Shown one piece after another: positions 27,028 through 35,641 of a stretch of 64,000 nt of DNA. How positions within the stretch are numbered: position 1 is the first letter of the stretch; each line of letters opens with the position of its first letter. The notes below the pieces were generated by a model. It was not told the origin of the DNA, made no database searches, and saw only the letters and a program-made list of their open reading frames with translations. Location: positions 1 through 64,000 of the forward strand of contig NZ_VJNO01000010.1 of assembly GCF_007096885.1 (NCBI RefSeq), read 5' to 3'. The stretch is from Streptomyces sp. 130 (GTDB lineage: Bacteria > Actinomycetota > Actinomycetes > Streptomycetales > Streptomycetaceae). The translations under genes were made by a program, and so were the position numbers.

Positions 27028-27861
27028 ATGAAGATCCTCGTCAGCGCCGACATGGAAGGCGCCACCGGCGTGACCTGGCCGGCCGACGTGCTGCCCGGCA
27101 CGCCGCAGTGGGAGCGCTGCCGCTCCCTGTTCACCTCCGACGTCAACGCCGCCGCCCTCGGCTTCTACGACGGGGGAGCGGACGAGGTGCTGATCAACGA
27201 GGCCCACTGGACCATGCGCAACCTGCTCCTGGAGAGACTGGACGACCGCGTCCAGATGCTCACCGGCAAGCACAAGTCGCTCAGCATGGTCGAGGGCATC
27301 CAGCACGGAGACGTCGACGCGGTCGCCTTCGTCGGCTACCACACCGGCGCCGGTACGGAAGGCGTCCTCGCCCACACCTACCTCGCCAACTCCATCACCG
27401 GGGTCTGGCTGAACGGCGTACGGGCCAGCGAGGGCCTGCTCAACGCCCATGTCGCCGCCGAGTACGGCGTCCCCGTCGTCCTCGTCACCGGCGACGACCT
27501 GACCTGTGCGGACGCCGAGGGATACGCCCCCGAGGCGGCGAAGGTCGCCGTCAAGGACTACGTGTCGCGGTACGCCGCCGTCTGCCGCACCCCCGCCCGG
27601 ACCGCCGCCGACATCCGGGCGGCCGCCGCCCGGGCCGTCTCCCTGGCCGGGCGCCGCACACCGGTGGAGGGCGGCCCCTTCACCGTGGAGCTGGAATTCG
27701 ACGCCGAGCACCTGGCCGCGGCGGCCACCGTCGTACCCGGGGTGGCGCCGAGCGGCGAGAGGCGGGTCTCCTACACCAGCGCGACGATGTACGAAGGTAT
27801 TCGCACGTTCAAGGCGGTGACGACGATCGTGTCGTCCGCCGTGGAGGAGCAGTATGGCTGA
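27028..27861 (+). CDS. M55-family D-aminopeptidase (DppA-like)
   Basis: A 277-residue zinc peptidase of the DppA family, which releases N-terminal D-amino acids such as D-Ala. The SADMEG start supplies metal ligands D8 and E10, with H60 in NEAHW, H105 in GYHTGAG, H116 in AHTYLAN and E135 in ASEG matching the family pattern. Bacillus DppA is encoded with a dipeptide transporter; no transporter is here, and three more peptidase genes follow. A TACCGT element 8 bases before the ATG and no ribosome site suggest a leaderless transcript. The end overlaps the next gene by 8 bases. Confidence 0.93.
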   Translation: MKILVSADMEGATGVTWPADVLPGTPQWERCRSLFTSDVNAAALGFYDGGADEVLINEAHWTMRNLLLERLDDRVQMLTGKHKSLSMVEGIQHGDVDAVAFVGYHTGAGTEGVLAHTYLANSITGVWLNGVRASEGLLNAHVAAEYGVPVVLVTGDDLTCADAEGYAPEAAKVAVKDYVSRYAAVCRTPARTAADIRAAAARAVSLAGRRTPVEGGPFTVELEFDAEHLAAAATVVPGVAPSGERRVSYTSATMYEGIRTFKAVTTIVSSAVEEQYG

Positions 27862-29197
27862 GGCGACCGCCCCCCAGGACTCCGTCGACGCCCTCGCGCT
27901 CGACGAATCGGTGACGTTCACCTCCGAACTGATCCGCATCGACACCACCAACCGGGGCGACGGCGACTGCCGCGAACGCCCCGCCGCCGAGTACGTCGCC
28001 GAGCGCCTGGCCGCCACCGGCCTGGAACCCGAGCTCCTGGAACGCACCCCCGGCCGCACCAACGTGGTCGCCCGGATTCCCGGCACCGACCCGTCCGCCC
28101 CCGCCCTCCTGGTCCACGGCCACCTCGACGTGGTGCCGGCCGAGGCCGCCGACTGGACCGTGCACCCCTTCTCCGGCGAGGTCCGGGACGGGACCGTGTG
28201 GGGGCGCGGCGCCATCGACATGAAGAACATGGACGCGATGGTCCTGGCCGTCGTCCGGTTCTGGGCAAGGGCCGGCATCCGCCCCCGCCGCGACATCGTC
28301 ATCGCGTACACCGCCGACGAGGAGGCCAGCGCCGAGGACGGCTCCGGCTTCCTCGCCGACCGGCACGCCGCCCTCTTCGAAGGGTGCACGGAGGGCATCA
28401 GCGAGTCCGGCGCCTTCACCTTCCACGCCGGGCCGGACATGGCGCTCTACCCCATCGGCGCCGGCGAACGCGGCACCGGCTGGCTGAAGCTCACCGCCCA
28501 CGGCAAGGCCGGCCACGGCTCCAAGGTCAACCGCGCCAACGCGGTCACCGCGCTCGCCGCCGCCGTCACCCGCATCGGCGAGCACGAGTGGCCGGTCCGG
28601 CTCACCCCCACGGTCCGGGCCGCGCTCACCGAGCTCGCCGCGCTCCACGGCATCCACCCCGACCTCGACGCCCCCGGCTTCGACGTGGACGAACTCCTCG
28701 GCAAGATCGGACCGGCCGCGGCCCTCGTCGCCCCGACCGTCCGCAACAGCTCCAACCCGACGATGCTGGACGCCGGTTACAAGGTCAACGTCATCCCGGG
28801 CCACGCCACCGCCCAGATCGACGGCCGGACCGTCCCCGGCGGCGACGAGGAGTTCCACGCCACCCTGGACCGGCTCACCGGCCCCTCGGTCGACTGGGAG
28901 TTCGCCCACCGCGAGGTCGCCCTCCAGGCCCCGGTCGACTCACCCACGTACGGCAAGCTCCGGGCCGCCGTCGAGCGGTTCGACCCGGACGGGCACGTCG
29001 TGCCCTACTGCATGTCCGGTGGCACCGACGCCAAGCAGTTCTCCCGGCTCGGCATCACCGGCTACGGCTTCTCGCCGCTGAAGCTGCCCGTCGGCTTCGA
29101 CTACCAGGCCCTCTTCCACGGCGTGGACGAACGCGTCCCCGTCGACGCGCTGCACTTCGGCGTCCGGGTCCTGGACCACTACCTGCGCACCGCCTGA
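27854..29197 (+). CDS. M20-family metallopeptidase
   Basis: A 447-residue zinc hydrolase of the M20/M25/M40 (ArgE/DapE/CPG2) family. LLVHGHLDVVPA holds the first His and catalytic Asp, GRGAIDMKN the bridging Asp, TADEEAS the catalytic Glu and metal Glu, and FHGVDERV near the end the last His. The insertion between residues about 205 and 325 is the dimerisation domain. Expected role: release of a C-terminal or N-acyl amino acid from small peptides in the cytoplasm. A GGAGGAG site within the 3' end of the upstream gene and the 8-base overlap show coupling. Confidence 0.92.
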   Translation: MAEATAPQDSVDALALDESVTFTSELIRIDTTNRGDGDCRERPAAEYVAERLAATGLEPELLERTPGRTNVVARIPGTDPSAPALLVHGHLDVVPAEAADWTVHPFSGEVRDGTVWGRGAIDMKNMDAMVLAVVRFWARAGIRPRRDIVIAYTADEEASAEDGSGFLADRHAALFEGCTEGISESGAFTFHAGPDMALYPIGAGERGTGWLKLTAHGKAGHGSKVNRANAVTALAAAVTRIGEHEWPVRLTPTVRAALTELAALHGIHPDLDAPGFDVDELLGKIGPAAALVAPTVRNSSNPTMLDAGYKVNVIPGHATAQIDGRTVPGGDEEFHATLDRLTGPSVDWEFAHREVALQAPVDSPTYGKLRAAVERFDPDGHVVPYCMSGGTDAKQFSRLGITGYGFSPLKLPVGFDYQALFHGVDERVPVDALHFGVRVLDHYLRTA

Positions 29198-29221
29198 ACC
29201 ACTCGGGGGAGACCGAAACCC

Positions 29222-31210
29222 ATGCCCACCGCACAGCCCCACGGCAGCTGGCCCTCACCGATCGACGCCGCGCTCGCCGCCTCCCACGACGGGCGGCCCG
29301 AATACACCGGCGCGGTCGGCGACGAGCTGTGGTGGACCGAACCGCGCCCCGCCGAAGCCGGCCGGCGCGCCCTGGTCCGCCGCACCGCCGACGGCACCAC
29401 CACCGAACTGCCCGCCCCCTGGGACGTCCGCAGCCGGGTCATCGAGTACGGCGGACAGCCCTGGGCCGGCACCGAGCGGGCGGAGGGCGGCCCGCTGATC
29501 GTCTTCGTCCACTTCGCCGACCAGCGGCTGTACGCCTACGAGCCGGACGGCGCACGCGAACCCTGGCCGCTCACCCCCATCTCCGCCGTCGGCGGCGGGC
29601 TGCGCTGGGTGGACCCGCGCGTGCACCCGGACCGGGGCGCGGCCGGCGAGGTGTGGTGCGTCCTGGAGGAGTTCACCGGCCAGGCGCCCACCGCGCTGCG
29701 CCGGGTGCTCGCCGCCGTGCCGCTGGACGGATCGGCGGCCGGCGACCGGTCCGCCGTACGCGAGCTCAGCGACGGGCGGCACCGGTTCGTCACCGGCCCC
29801 GAGGTGTCGCCCGACGGGCGGCGCGCCGCCTGGATCGGCTGGGACCACCCGCGCATGCCCTGGGACGGCACCGAGGTGCTGGTCGCGGACATCGGCGAGG
29901 ACGGCACCTTCCAGGGTGCCCGGGCCGTCGCCGGAGGCGCCGAGGAATCCGTGCCGCAGGTCCAGTGGACCGCCGACGGGCGGCTGCTCCTGGCGAGCGA
30001 CCGCAGCGGCTGGTGGAACCTGTGCCGGGTCGACCCCGACACCGGTGACAGCCGGGAACTGTGCCCGCGCGAGGAGGAGTTCGCCGGGCCGCTCTGGAAG
30101 ATCGGGCTCGTCTGGTTCCGCCCCCTGGACAGCGGGCTGGTCGCAGTCCTCCACGGCAAGGGCACCACCACCCTCGGCATACTCGATCCGGAGACCTGCG
30201 AGCTGGTCGATGTCGCCGGCCCCTGGACCGAGTGGGTGCCGACGCTCACGGTGCACGGCTCCCGGGTCACCGGCGTCGCCGCGGGCCCGCACAGCGGCTA
30301 CGAGATCGTGGAGCTGGACACCGCCACCGGGCACACCAGGATCATCGGCGCCCCGCACGAGGACGCCGTCGATCCCGCGTACTACCCGGAGCCCGTCCTG
30401 CGCACCTTCACCGGGCCCGGCGGACGCGAGATCCACGCCCAGATCTACCCGCCGCGCAACCCCGGACACACCGGTCCCGAAGACGAGTTGCCGCCCTACG
30501 TGGTGTGGGCCCACGGCGGCCCCACCGGGCACGCGGCGCTCGTCCTGGACCTGGAGATCGCCTACTTCACCTCACGCGGCATCGGCGTCGCCGAGGTCAA
30601 CTACGGCGGCTCCGCCGGATACGGCCGCGCGTACCGCAACCGGCTGCGCGAGCAGTGGGGCGTCGTGGACGTCGAGGACTGCGCCGCCGTCGCCCGGACG
30701 CTCGCCGCCGAGTCCACCGCCGACCCGGACCGGCTCGCCATCCGGGGCGGCAGCGCCGGCGGCTGGACCAGCGCCGCCTCGCTGACCGGCACCGACGTCT
30801 ACGCCTGCGGCACCATCATCTACCCGATCCTCGACCTCGCCGGCTGGGGCGCCGACGAGACCCACGACTTCGAGTCCCAGTACCTGGAATCGCTGGTCGG
30901 CCCCCTCGCCGAGGTCCCCGAGCGCTACCGGGAACGCTCCCCGGTCGGCCGCACCGACCGGCTCACCGCGCCGTTCCTGCTGCTCCAGGGCGAGGACGAC
31001 CCCATCTGCCCGCCCGTGCAGTGCGAGCGCTTCCTCGCCGCCGTCGAGGGGCGCGGCATCCCGCACGCGTACCGCAGCTACCCGGGCGAGGGCCACGGCT
31101 TCCGCCGCGCCGGCACGATGATCGACGCGCTGGAGTCCGAACTCTCCCTGTACGCCCAGGTCTTCGGCTTCGACCGGCCCGATGTGGCCACCCTGGAGCT
31201 GAAGCGGTGA
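29222..31210 (+). CDS. S9-family prolyl oligopeptidase/acyl-aminoacyl peptidase
   Basis: A 662-residue serine peptidase: an N-terminal beta-propeller (about 1-400) and an alpha/beta hydrolase domain. The triad is S511 in GGSAGGW, D593 in GEDDPICP and H625 in GEGHGFR. The propeller limits access to short peptides. No signal peptide is seen, so it is cytoplasmic. It starts 24 bases after the M20 gene behind a GGGGGAG site, and its stop overlaps the GTG of the next gene. It would digest oligopeptides alongside the other peptidases of the operon. Confidence 0.92.
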   Translation: MPTAQPHGSWPSPIDAALAASHDGRPEYTGAVGDELWWTEPRPAEAGRRALVRRTADGTTTELPAPWDVRSRVIEYGGQPWAGTERAEGGPLIVFVHFADQRLYAYEPDGAREPWPLTPISAVGGGLRWVDPRVHPDRGAAGEVWCVLEEFTGQAPTALRRVLAAVPLDGSAAGDRSAVRELSDGRHRFVTGPEVSPDGRRAAWIGWDHPRMPWDGTEVLVADIGEDGTFQGARAVAGGAEESVPQVQWTADGRLLLASDRSGWWNLCRVDPDTGDSRELCPREEEFAGPLWKIGLVWFRPLDSGLVAVLHGKGTTTLGILDPETCELVDVAGPWTEWVPTLTVHGSRVTGVAAGPHSGYEIVELDTATGHTRIIGAPHEDAVDPAYYPEPVLRTFTGPGGREIHAQIYPPRNPGHTGPEDELPPYVVWAHGGPTGHAALVLDLEIAYFTSRGIGVAEVNYGGSAGYGRAYRNRLREQWGVVDVEDCAAVARTLAAESTADPDRLAIRGGSAGGWTSAASLTGTDVYACGTIIYPILDLAGWGADETHDFESQYLESLVGPLAEVPERYRERSPVGRTDRLTAPFLLLQGEDDPICPPVQCERFLAAVEGRGIPHAYRSYPGEGHGFRRAGTMIDALESELSLYAQVFGFDRPDVATLELKR

Positions 31211-32151
31211 CCCTCGCCCCGCTGACCCGCCCGGCGCGGCTGCGCCCCGGGGCCAGGGTCGCCGTGGTGTCGCCGAGCGGGCCGGTCCCCGCGGACCGGC
31301 TGGAATCCGGCCTGGACATCCTGCGCGGCTGGGGCCTCGACCCGGTGCCGATGCCCCATGTGCTGGACGTGCACCGGGACCTGGACTACCTCGCCGGTAC
31401 GGACGAGGCCCGGGCCCGGGACCTCCAGGACGCCTGGTGCGACCCGGCCGTGGACGCGGTGATCTGCGCGCGCGGCGGGTACGGGGCGCACCGCATGGCC
31501 GACCTGGTGGACTGGGCGGCGGTGCGCGCGGCCGGGCCCAAGGCGTTCGTCGGCTACAGCGACGTCACCGTGCTCCACGAGGCGTTCGCGCTGCGGGCCG
31601 GCTTCGCCACGCTGCACGGGCCGATGACGGGGACCGAGGCCTTCCTCAAGGACCCGCGCACCCAGGAGTCCCTGCGGGCCACGCTCTTCGAGCCGGAGAC
31701 ACAGCGGACCCTGGGCCTGGAAGACGCCAGGGCGCTGGTGCCCGGGCGGGCGCGCGGCATCACCTACGGCGGCTGCGTGAGCCTGCTCGCCGCCGACCTG
31801 GGCACCCCGCACGCCCGCCGCTCGGCCCGGGGCGGGCTGCTCGTGATCGAGGACACCACCGAGGACCCGTACAGCCTGGACCGCATCCTCACCCAGCTGC
31901 TGCGGGCCGGGGCGCTCGACGGGGTCGCCGGGGTGGCCTGCGGATCGTGGGCGGGGTGCGGGCCGTACGAGCGGGTGCGGGCGGTGCTCGCCGACCGGCT
32001 GGGCGCGCTGGGCGTGCCGGTCGTGGAGGAGCTGGGCTTCGGCCACGGGCCCACCGGGCTCACCGTCCCGCTCGGGGTGCCGGCCGTGCTCGACGCCCCG
32101 GCGGACGGCGGGCCGGCGACCCTCACGGTCGAGGTGCCCGCACTGCTCTGA
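31207..32151 (+). CDS. S66-family LD-carboxypeptidase (LdcA-like)
   Basis: A 314-residue serine peptidase that cleaves the L,D bond of murein tetrapeptides, releasing D-Ala during peptidoglycan recycling. The triad is S118 in GYSDVT, E215 in VIEDTTED and H280 in GFGHGPTG; RGGYGAHRM is the usual flanking motif. The GTG start overlaps the S9 stop as GTGA, so it is the fourth coupled gene of the unit. Together with the D-aminopeptidase at the front, it points to cell-wall peptide turnover. No signal peptide is present. MccF-type self-immunity proteins share this fold. Confidence 0.93.
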   Translation: MTLAPLTRPARLRPGARVAVVSPSGPVPADRLESGLDILRGWGLDPVPMPHVLDVHRDLDYLAGTDEARARDLQDAWCDPAVDAVICARGGYGAHRMADLVDWAAVRAAGPKAFVGYSDVTVLHEAFALRAGFATLHGPMTGTEAFLKDPRTQESLRATLFEPETQRTLGLEDARALVPGRARGITYGGCVSLLAADLGTPHARRSARGGLLVIEDTTEDPYSLDRILTQLLRAGALDGVAGVACGSWAGCGPYERVRAVLADRLGALGVPVVEELGFGHGPTGLTVPLGVPAVLDAPADGGPATLTVEVPALL

Positions 32152-32160
32152 CCTGCCGAA

Positions 32161-32219
32161 GCCCCGCCCCCGTCACCCGAACGGCCGAACAACTCCGCCG
32201 GTGGGGGCGGGGGCGGGGC
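32161..32219 (+). terminator. Hairpin terminator after the peptidase operon
   Basis: An 11-bp GC stem (32161-32171 with 32209-32219) begins 10 bases after the S66 stop; the loop is long (37 bases). Confidence 0.6.
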
Positions 32220-32272
32220 CATGCTGGAGCCCCGGGGCGACGGCCGTACCAGGGCCGGGAAAGGGGCTGCTC

Positions 32273-32512
32273 ATGAGCCCGAAGGACGTGTCGAGCAGCG
32301 GGAAGAGCGGAAGCGGGGCCTTCACCCCGGCCCGCATCCTGGTCCTCGTGATCGCGGTCCTGTCGATCGTGTTCATCGTGGAGAACACCAAGGACGTCGA
32401 GGTCCGCCTCATCGTCCCGCTGGTGACGGCGCCGCTCTACGTATGGCTGGTCGTGATGTTCCTGGCAGGCATGGCGTGCGGCGCCTATGTCTTCCGCAGG
32501 CGGTCCAAGTAG
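32273..32512 (+). CDS. LapA-domain small membrane protein
   Basis: A 79-residue protein with two transmembrane helices (about 21-40 and 49-70) joined by VENTKDVEVRLIVPLV, the signature of the LapA/DUF1049 family, and a basic FRRRSK end. In enterobacteria LapA helps tune lipopolysaccharide synthesis; in actinomycetes the role is unknown. The ATG at 32273 has AAGGGG 9 bases upstream. Confidence 0.88.
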   Translation: MSPKDVSSSGKSGSGAFTPARILVLVIAVLSIVFIVENTKDVEVRLIVPLVTAPLYVWLVVMFLAGMACGAYVFRRRSK

Positions 32513-32522
32513 CGGCGCGGCG

Positions 32523-32566
32523 GCGGCCGTGCGGACAGGGTGCACAGGCCCTGCCCGCACGGCCGC
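32523..32566. terminator. Long hairpin terminator overlapping the next promoter
   Basis: An 18-bp stem with one mismatch (32523-32540 with 32549-32566, 8-base loop) follows the LapA-like gene by 10 bases. Its right arm ends two bases before TACGCT (32569-32574), the likely -10 of the next, leaderless gene. Confidence 0.85.
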
Positions 32567-32580
32567 TCTACGCTGGGGCG

Positions 32581-33129
32581 ATGTCCGACACCCGCCTTCT
32601 CGCCGAGGGGCCGCGCACGGCGATCCGCCCCTTCACCCCCGGCGACGCCGACGAGTTCACCGCCAGGGCCCGCGAGAGCACCGTCCTGCACCGGCCCTGG
32701 CTCTTCCCGCCCACCACGCCCGAGACGTACGCCGCCTACGCGGGGACGCTCATCGAGGACCCCGCACGGGCCGGATTCCTCGTGTGCGAGCGGGACCCGG
32801 CGGGCGGGGCCGGGGCGATCGCCGGATTCATCAACATCAACAACATCGTCGCCGGCGCCTTCCGCTGCGGCGCCCTCGGCTACGGAGCCTTCGCGCACGC
32901 GGCCGGGCGCGGCCTCATGGGCGAGGCGCTGGGCCTCGTCCTGGACCACGCCTTCGGCCCGCTCGCCCTGCACCGCCTCGAAGCCAACATCCAGCCGGAC
33001 AACGAGAGGTCGGCCGCGCTCGTACGCCGGGCGGGCTTCCGGCTGGAGGGCTACTCACCGGACTTCCTGCACATCGACGGCGCCTGGCGCGACCACGAAC
33101 GCTGGGCGATCACCACGGAGATGCGCTGA
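32581..33129 (+). CDS. GNAT-family acetyltransferase, RimJ/RimL type
   Basis: A 182-residue GNAT of the RimJ/RimL group (Acetyltransf_3). It has the RPFTPGDADEF opening, GYGAFAHAAGRGLMGEALGLVLDHAF as the acetyl-CoA-binding segment, and HRLEANIQPDNERSAALVRRAGFRLEG as the highly conserved closing strand-helix. Likely N-terminal protein acetylation, target unknown. ATG is 7 bases after a TACGCT element with no ribosome site, so a leaderless mRNA is predicted. Confidence 0.9.
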   Translation: MSDTRLLAEGPRTAIRPFTPGDADEFTARARESTVLHRPWLFPPTTPETYAAYAGTLIEDPARAGFLVCERDPAGGAGAIAGFININNIVAGAFRCGALGYGAFAHAAGRGLMGEALGLVLDHAFGPLALHRLEANIQPDNERSAALVRRAGFRLEGYSPDFLHIDGAWRDHERWAITTEMR

Positions 33130-33143
33130 CGGCTCGACGCCGG

Positions 33144-35012
33144 CTACCCGACCAGGCGGCGGGCCGCGTCCGCGATGTGGTCGCGGGAGATCCCCGCCGC
33201 GTCGAGCAGCTCCGCCGTGGTGCCCGACCCCGGCAGGTCGCTCCCCGCGAGGTGGGCGAACGCGGGGTGGCTGCCGGACGCCGCCAGCGCCGAGAGCACC
33301 GCCTCGCCGATACCGCCCTCCGGGTGGTGGTCCTCCACCACGACCATGGCCCCCGTCTCCCGGGCCGCGCGGTTCAGGGCCTCCGCGTCGAGCGGCTTGA
33401 CGGAGTAGACGTCGATGACCCGGGCCCGTACGCCTTCCTCCGCCAGCCGGTCGGCGGCGGCCAGGCACTCGTGCAGCGTGACCCCGGCGCTGACCAGGGT
33501 GACCCGGTCGTCGTCGCCGTGGCGCAGCGTCTTGGAGCCGCCCACGGGGAACGTCTCCTCGCTCCCGTACAGCACCGGGTAGGCGCCGCGCGTGGTGCGC
33601 AGGTACGAGATCCCGTCGATGTCCGCCATGGCCACGGTCAGGGCCGCGGCCGAGGTCGCGTCGCTCGGGTAGAGGACGGTCGAACCGCGCACCGCGCGCA
33701 TCATCGCCAGGTCCTCGACACCCATCTGGGAGGGCCCGTCCGCGCCGATCTCCACCCCGCTGTGCGTGCCGCAGAGCGCCATCGTGATGTCCGAGACGGC
33801 CGCCATCCGGATGAAGTCGTGCGCCCGGGTGAGGAACGCCGCGAAGGTGGTCGCGTACGGGCGGAAGCCGCGCACGGCCATGCCGACGGCCTCGGCGACC
33901 ATCTGCTGCTCCGCGATGTACGTCTGGAAGAAGCGGTCCGGGTACGCCTTCGCGAAGTCCTCCGAGTGCGTGGAATTGCCGACCTCGGCGTCCAGCGCCA
34001 CGACCTCGGGCCGTACCCCGAGCGCCACCAGCGCCTTGCCGAAGGCGACCCGGGTGGCGACCTCGTCGCCCTTCTCGAAGCGCGGCAGCTCCACGGCCCC
34101 GCCGGTGCGCCTGGCGGCGGGCGCGGCCTCCGGCGGCCGGGGGCCCTCCACCCGCAGGTCGCGGACGCCGCCCAGCTCCTCGATGGCGCGCCCGGCCAGG
34201 TCCTCGGGGAGCGGCTTGCCGTGCCAGCCCTCCTTGTCGGCGACCTCGCTCACCCCGCGCCCCTTGACCGTCTTCGCGACGATCACGGTGGGGCCGCTGC
34301 CGTCCGCCGCCGTCTTCAGGGCCCGGTCGACCTCGGTCAGGTCATGGCCGTCGACCACGAGGGCCCGGCAGCCGAACGCCTCCACCCGGCGCGCGTAGGC
34401 GGCGGTGTCCCACTCCAGCTCGGTCGGGCCGGACTGGCCGAGGCGGTTGACGTCGATGATCGCGATGAAGTTGCCCAGCTGGTGCCGGCCGGCCTTGTCC
34501 AGGGCCTCCCAGACGGACCCCTCGGCCATCTCGCTGTCCCCGCACAGCACCCACACCCGGTACGGCTGGTCCTCCAGGTCCCGCCCGGCGAGCGCGATGC
34601 CCACGCCGTAGGCGATGCCCTGGCCCAGCGAGCCGGTCGCCACGTCCACCCAGGGCAGCTCGGGCGTGGGGTGGCCCTGGAGCCGGTGGCCGAAGCGGCG
34701 GTACGTCGTCATCAGCTCCTCGTCCGTGACGGCACCGGCGGCCTTGAACATGGCGTAGAGGAGCGGCGAGGCGTGGCCCTTGGAGAAGACCAGGTGGTCA
34801 CCGGCCGGGTTCTCGGGCGCGTCCCAGTCGTACCGCAGATGCCGGGTCATGAGGACCGCCATCAGATCGGCCGCCGACAGGCTGGACGTGGGGTGGCCGG
34901 ACCCCGCCGAGGTGCTGGCTCGCACCGAGTCCACCCGCAGCTGCTGGGCGAGCTCGAAGACCTCGGTGAGATCGCTGTCGGGGCCGAGCGTGCTGGTCTG
35001 TTCGCTGGTCAT
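33144..35012 (-). CDS. tkt: Transketolase, human/animal-like short type
   Basis: A 622-residue thiamine diphosphate enzyme exchanging two-carbon units in the pentose phosphate pathway. ASTSAGSGHPTSSLSAADLMAVL, FSKGHASPLLYA, ATGSLGQGIAYG, GDSEMAEGSVWEA (the TPP/Mg motif, Asp-Ser where many have Asp-Gly) and DVNRLGQSGP are present, followed by the pyrimidine-binding and C-terminal domains. The length and the RLGQSGP and VDGHDL signatures resemble animal TKT more than the 670-700-residue bacterial TktA type, so it is probably a second transketolase in this organism. Single gene, convergent with the GNAT. Confidence 0.9.
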   Translation of the reverse strand: MTSEQTSTLGPDSDLTEVFELAQQLRVDSVRASTSAGSGHPTSSLSAADLMAVLMTRHLRYDWDAPENPAGDHLVFSKGHASPLLYAMFKAAGAVTDEELMTTYRRFGHRLQGHPTPELPWVDVATGSLGQGIAYGVGIALAGRDLEDQPYRVWVLCGDSEMAEGSVWEALDKAGRHQLGNFIAIIDVNRLGQSGPTELEWDTAAYARRVEAFGCRALVVDGHDLTEVDRALKTAADGSGPTVIVAKTVKGRGVSEVADKEGWHGKPLPEDLAGRAIEELGGVRDLRVEGPRPPEAAPAARRTGGAVELPRFEKGDEVATRVAFGKALVALGVRPEVVALDAEVGNSTHSEDFAKAYPDRFFQTYIAEQQMVAEAVGMAVRGFRPYATTFAAFLTRAHDFIRMAAVSDITMALCGTHSGVEIGADGPSQMGVEDLAMMRAVRGSTVLYPSDATSAAALTVAMADIDGISYLRTTRGAYPVLYGSEETFPVGGSKTLRHGDDDRVTLVSAGVTLHECLAAADRLAEEGVRARVIDVYSVKPLDAEALNRAARETGAMVVVEDHHPEGGIGEAVLSALAASGSHPAFAHLAGSDLPGSGTTAELLDAAGISRDHIADAARRLVG

Positions 35013-35120
35013 GGGCCGGGCCTTTCGCGTGGGGGCGGGACGACGGAACGGGTTCCCGGATCCGCGCGGTCCATCACCTCCCGGGGGCAGGTTGCCCCCC
35101 ATCGGGCGCCCGGCCCGGCG

Positions 35121-35456
35121 TCAGCGCCGCTTGTAATTGATCTTCATCGTGTCCATGTCCGTCGCCGTGGACCGCAGCTCCCCGTGGCCGTACCCGGCCT
35201 CGCTCAGCGCCGTCCGCGCCCGGTCCTCGGCGATGACACCGGCCATCTCCTCGCCGTCCTCGGCGTCCGAGACGACCACATAGCGGAAGCTGAAGTGCTT
35301 CAGGACCCGGTCGTAGGTGAGCGAACCCTCCTCGGTGAACTGCATCGCGGCGAGACCGTGCTCCTCGACCTCGGCCAGCAGCCGCTCGCGCGCCGCGTCC
35401 GTCAGGTCCTGGAACGTGCCGCGCACGATCACCCGGTAGGTGTGCTGCGTACTCAT
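35121..35456 (-). CDS. DUF6204-family protein
   Basis: A 111-residue small soluble alpha/beta protein. The pattern HTYRVIVRGTFQDLTDAARERLL and the end ATDMDTMKINYKRR agree with what I know of the DUF6204 family in Streptomyces. No function is known and no catalytic motif is visible. It is encoded 108 bases upstream of transketolase on the same strand and may share its transcript. Confidence 0.75.
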   Translation of the reverse strand: MSTQHTYRVIVRGTFQDLTDAARERLLAEVEEHGLAAMQFTEEGSLTYDRVLKHFSFRYVVVSDAEDGEEMAGVIAEDRARTALSEAGYGHGELRSTATDMDTMKINYKRR

Positions 35457-35641
35457 CTGTCGCGCTGTCCCTCTCGTCTGCCGCGTCCGGTTTCCGCAGC
35501 GAGCGTACGGGGGCGGTGAGCGGGACGGAAACGGAATTCCGGGCGCCGAGACACCCCTTGTCCGGGCGGCGACCGGCGTGTTCCATGGTCATCGGGGGGC
35601 GGCCGGACCTGTGGCGGCCCGCGCGAGGGAGCGAGGTTGCC

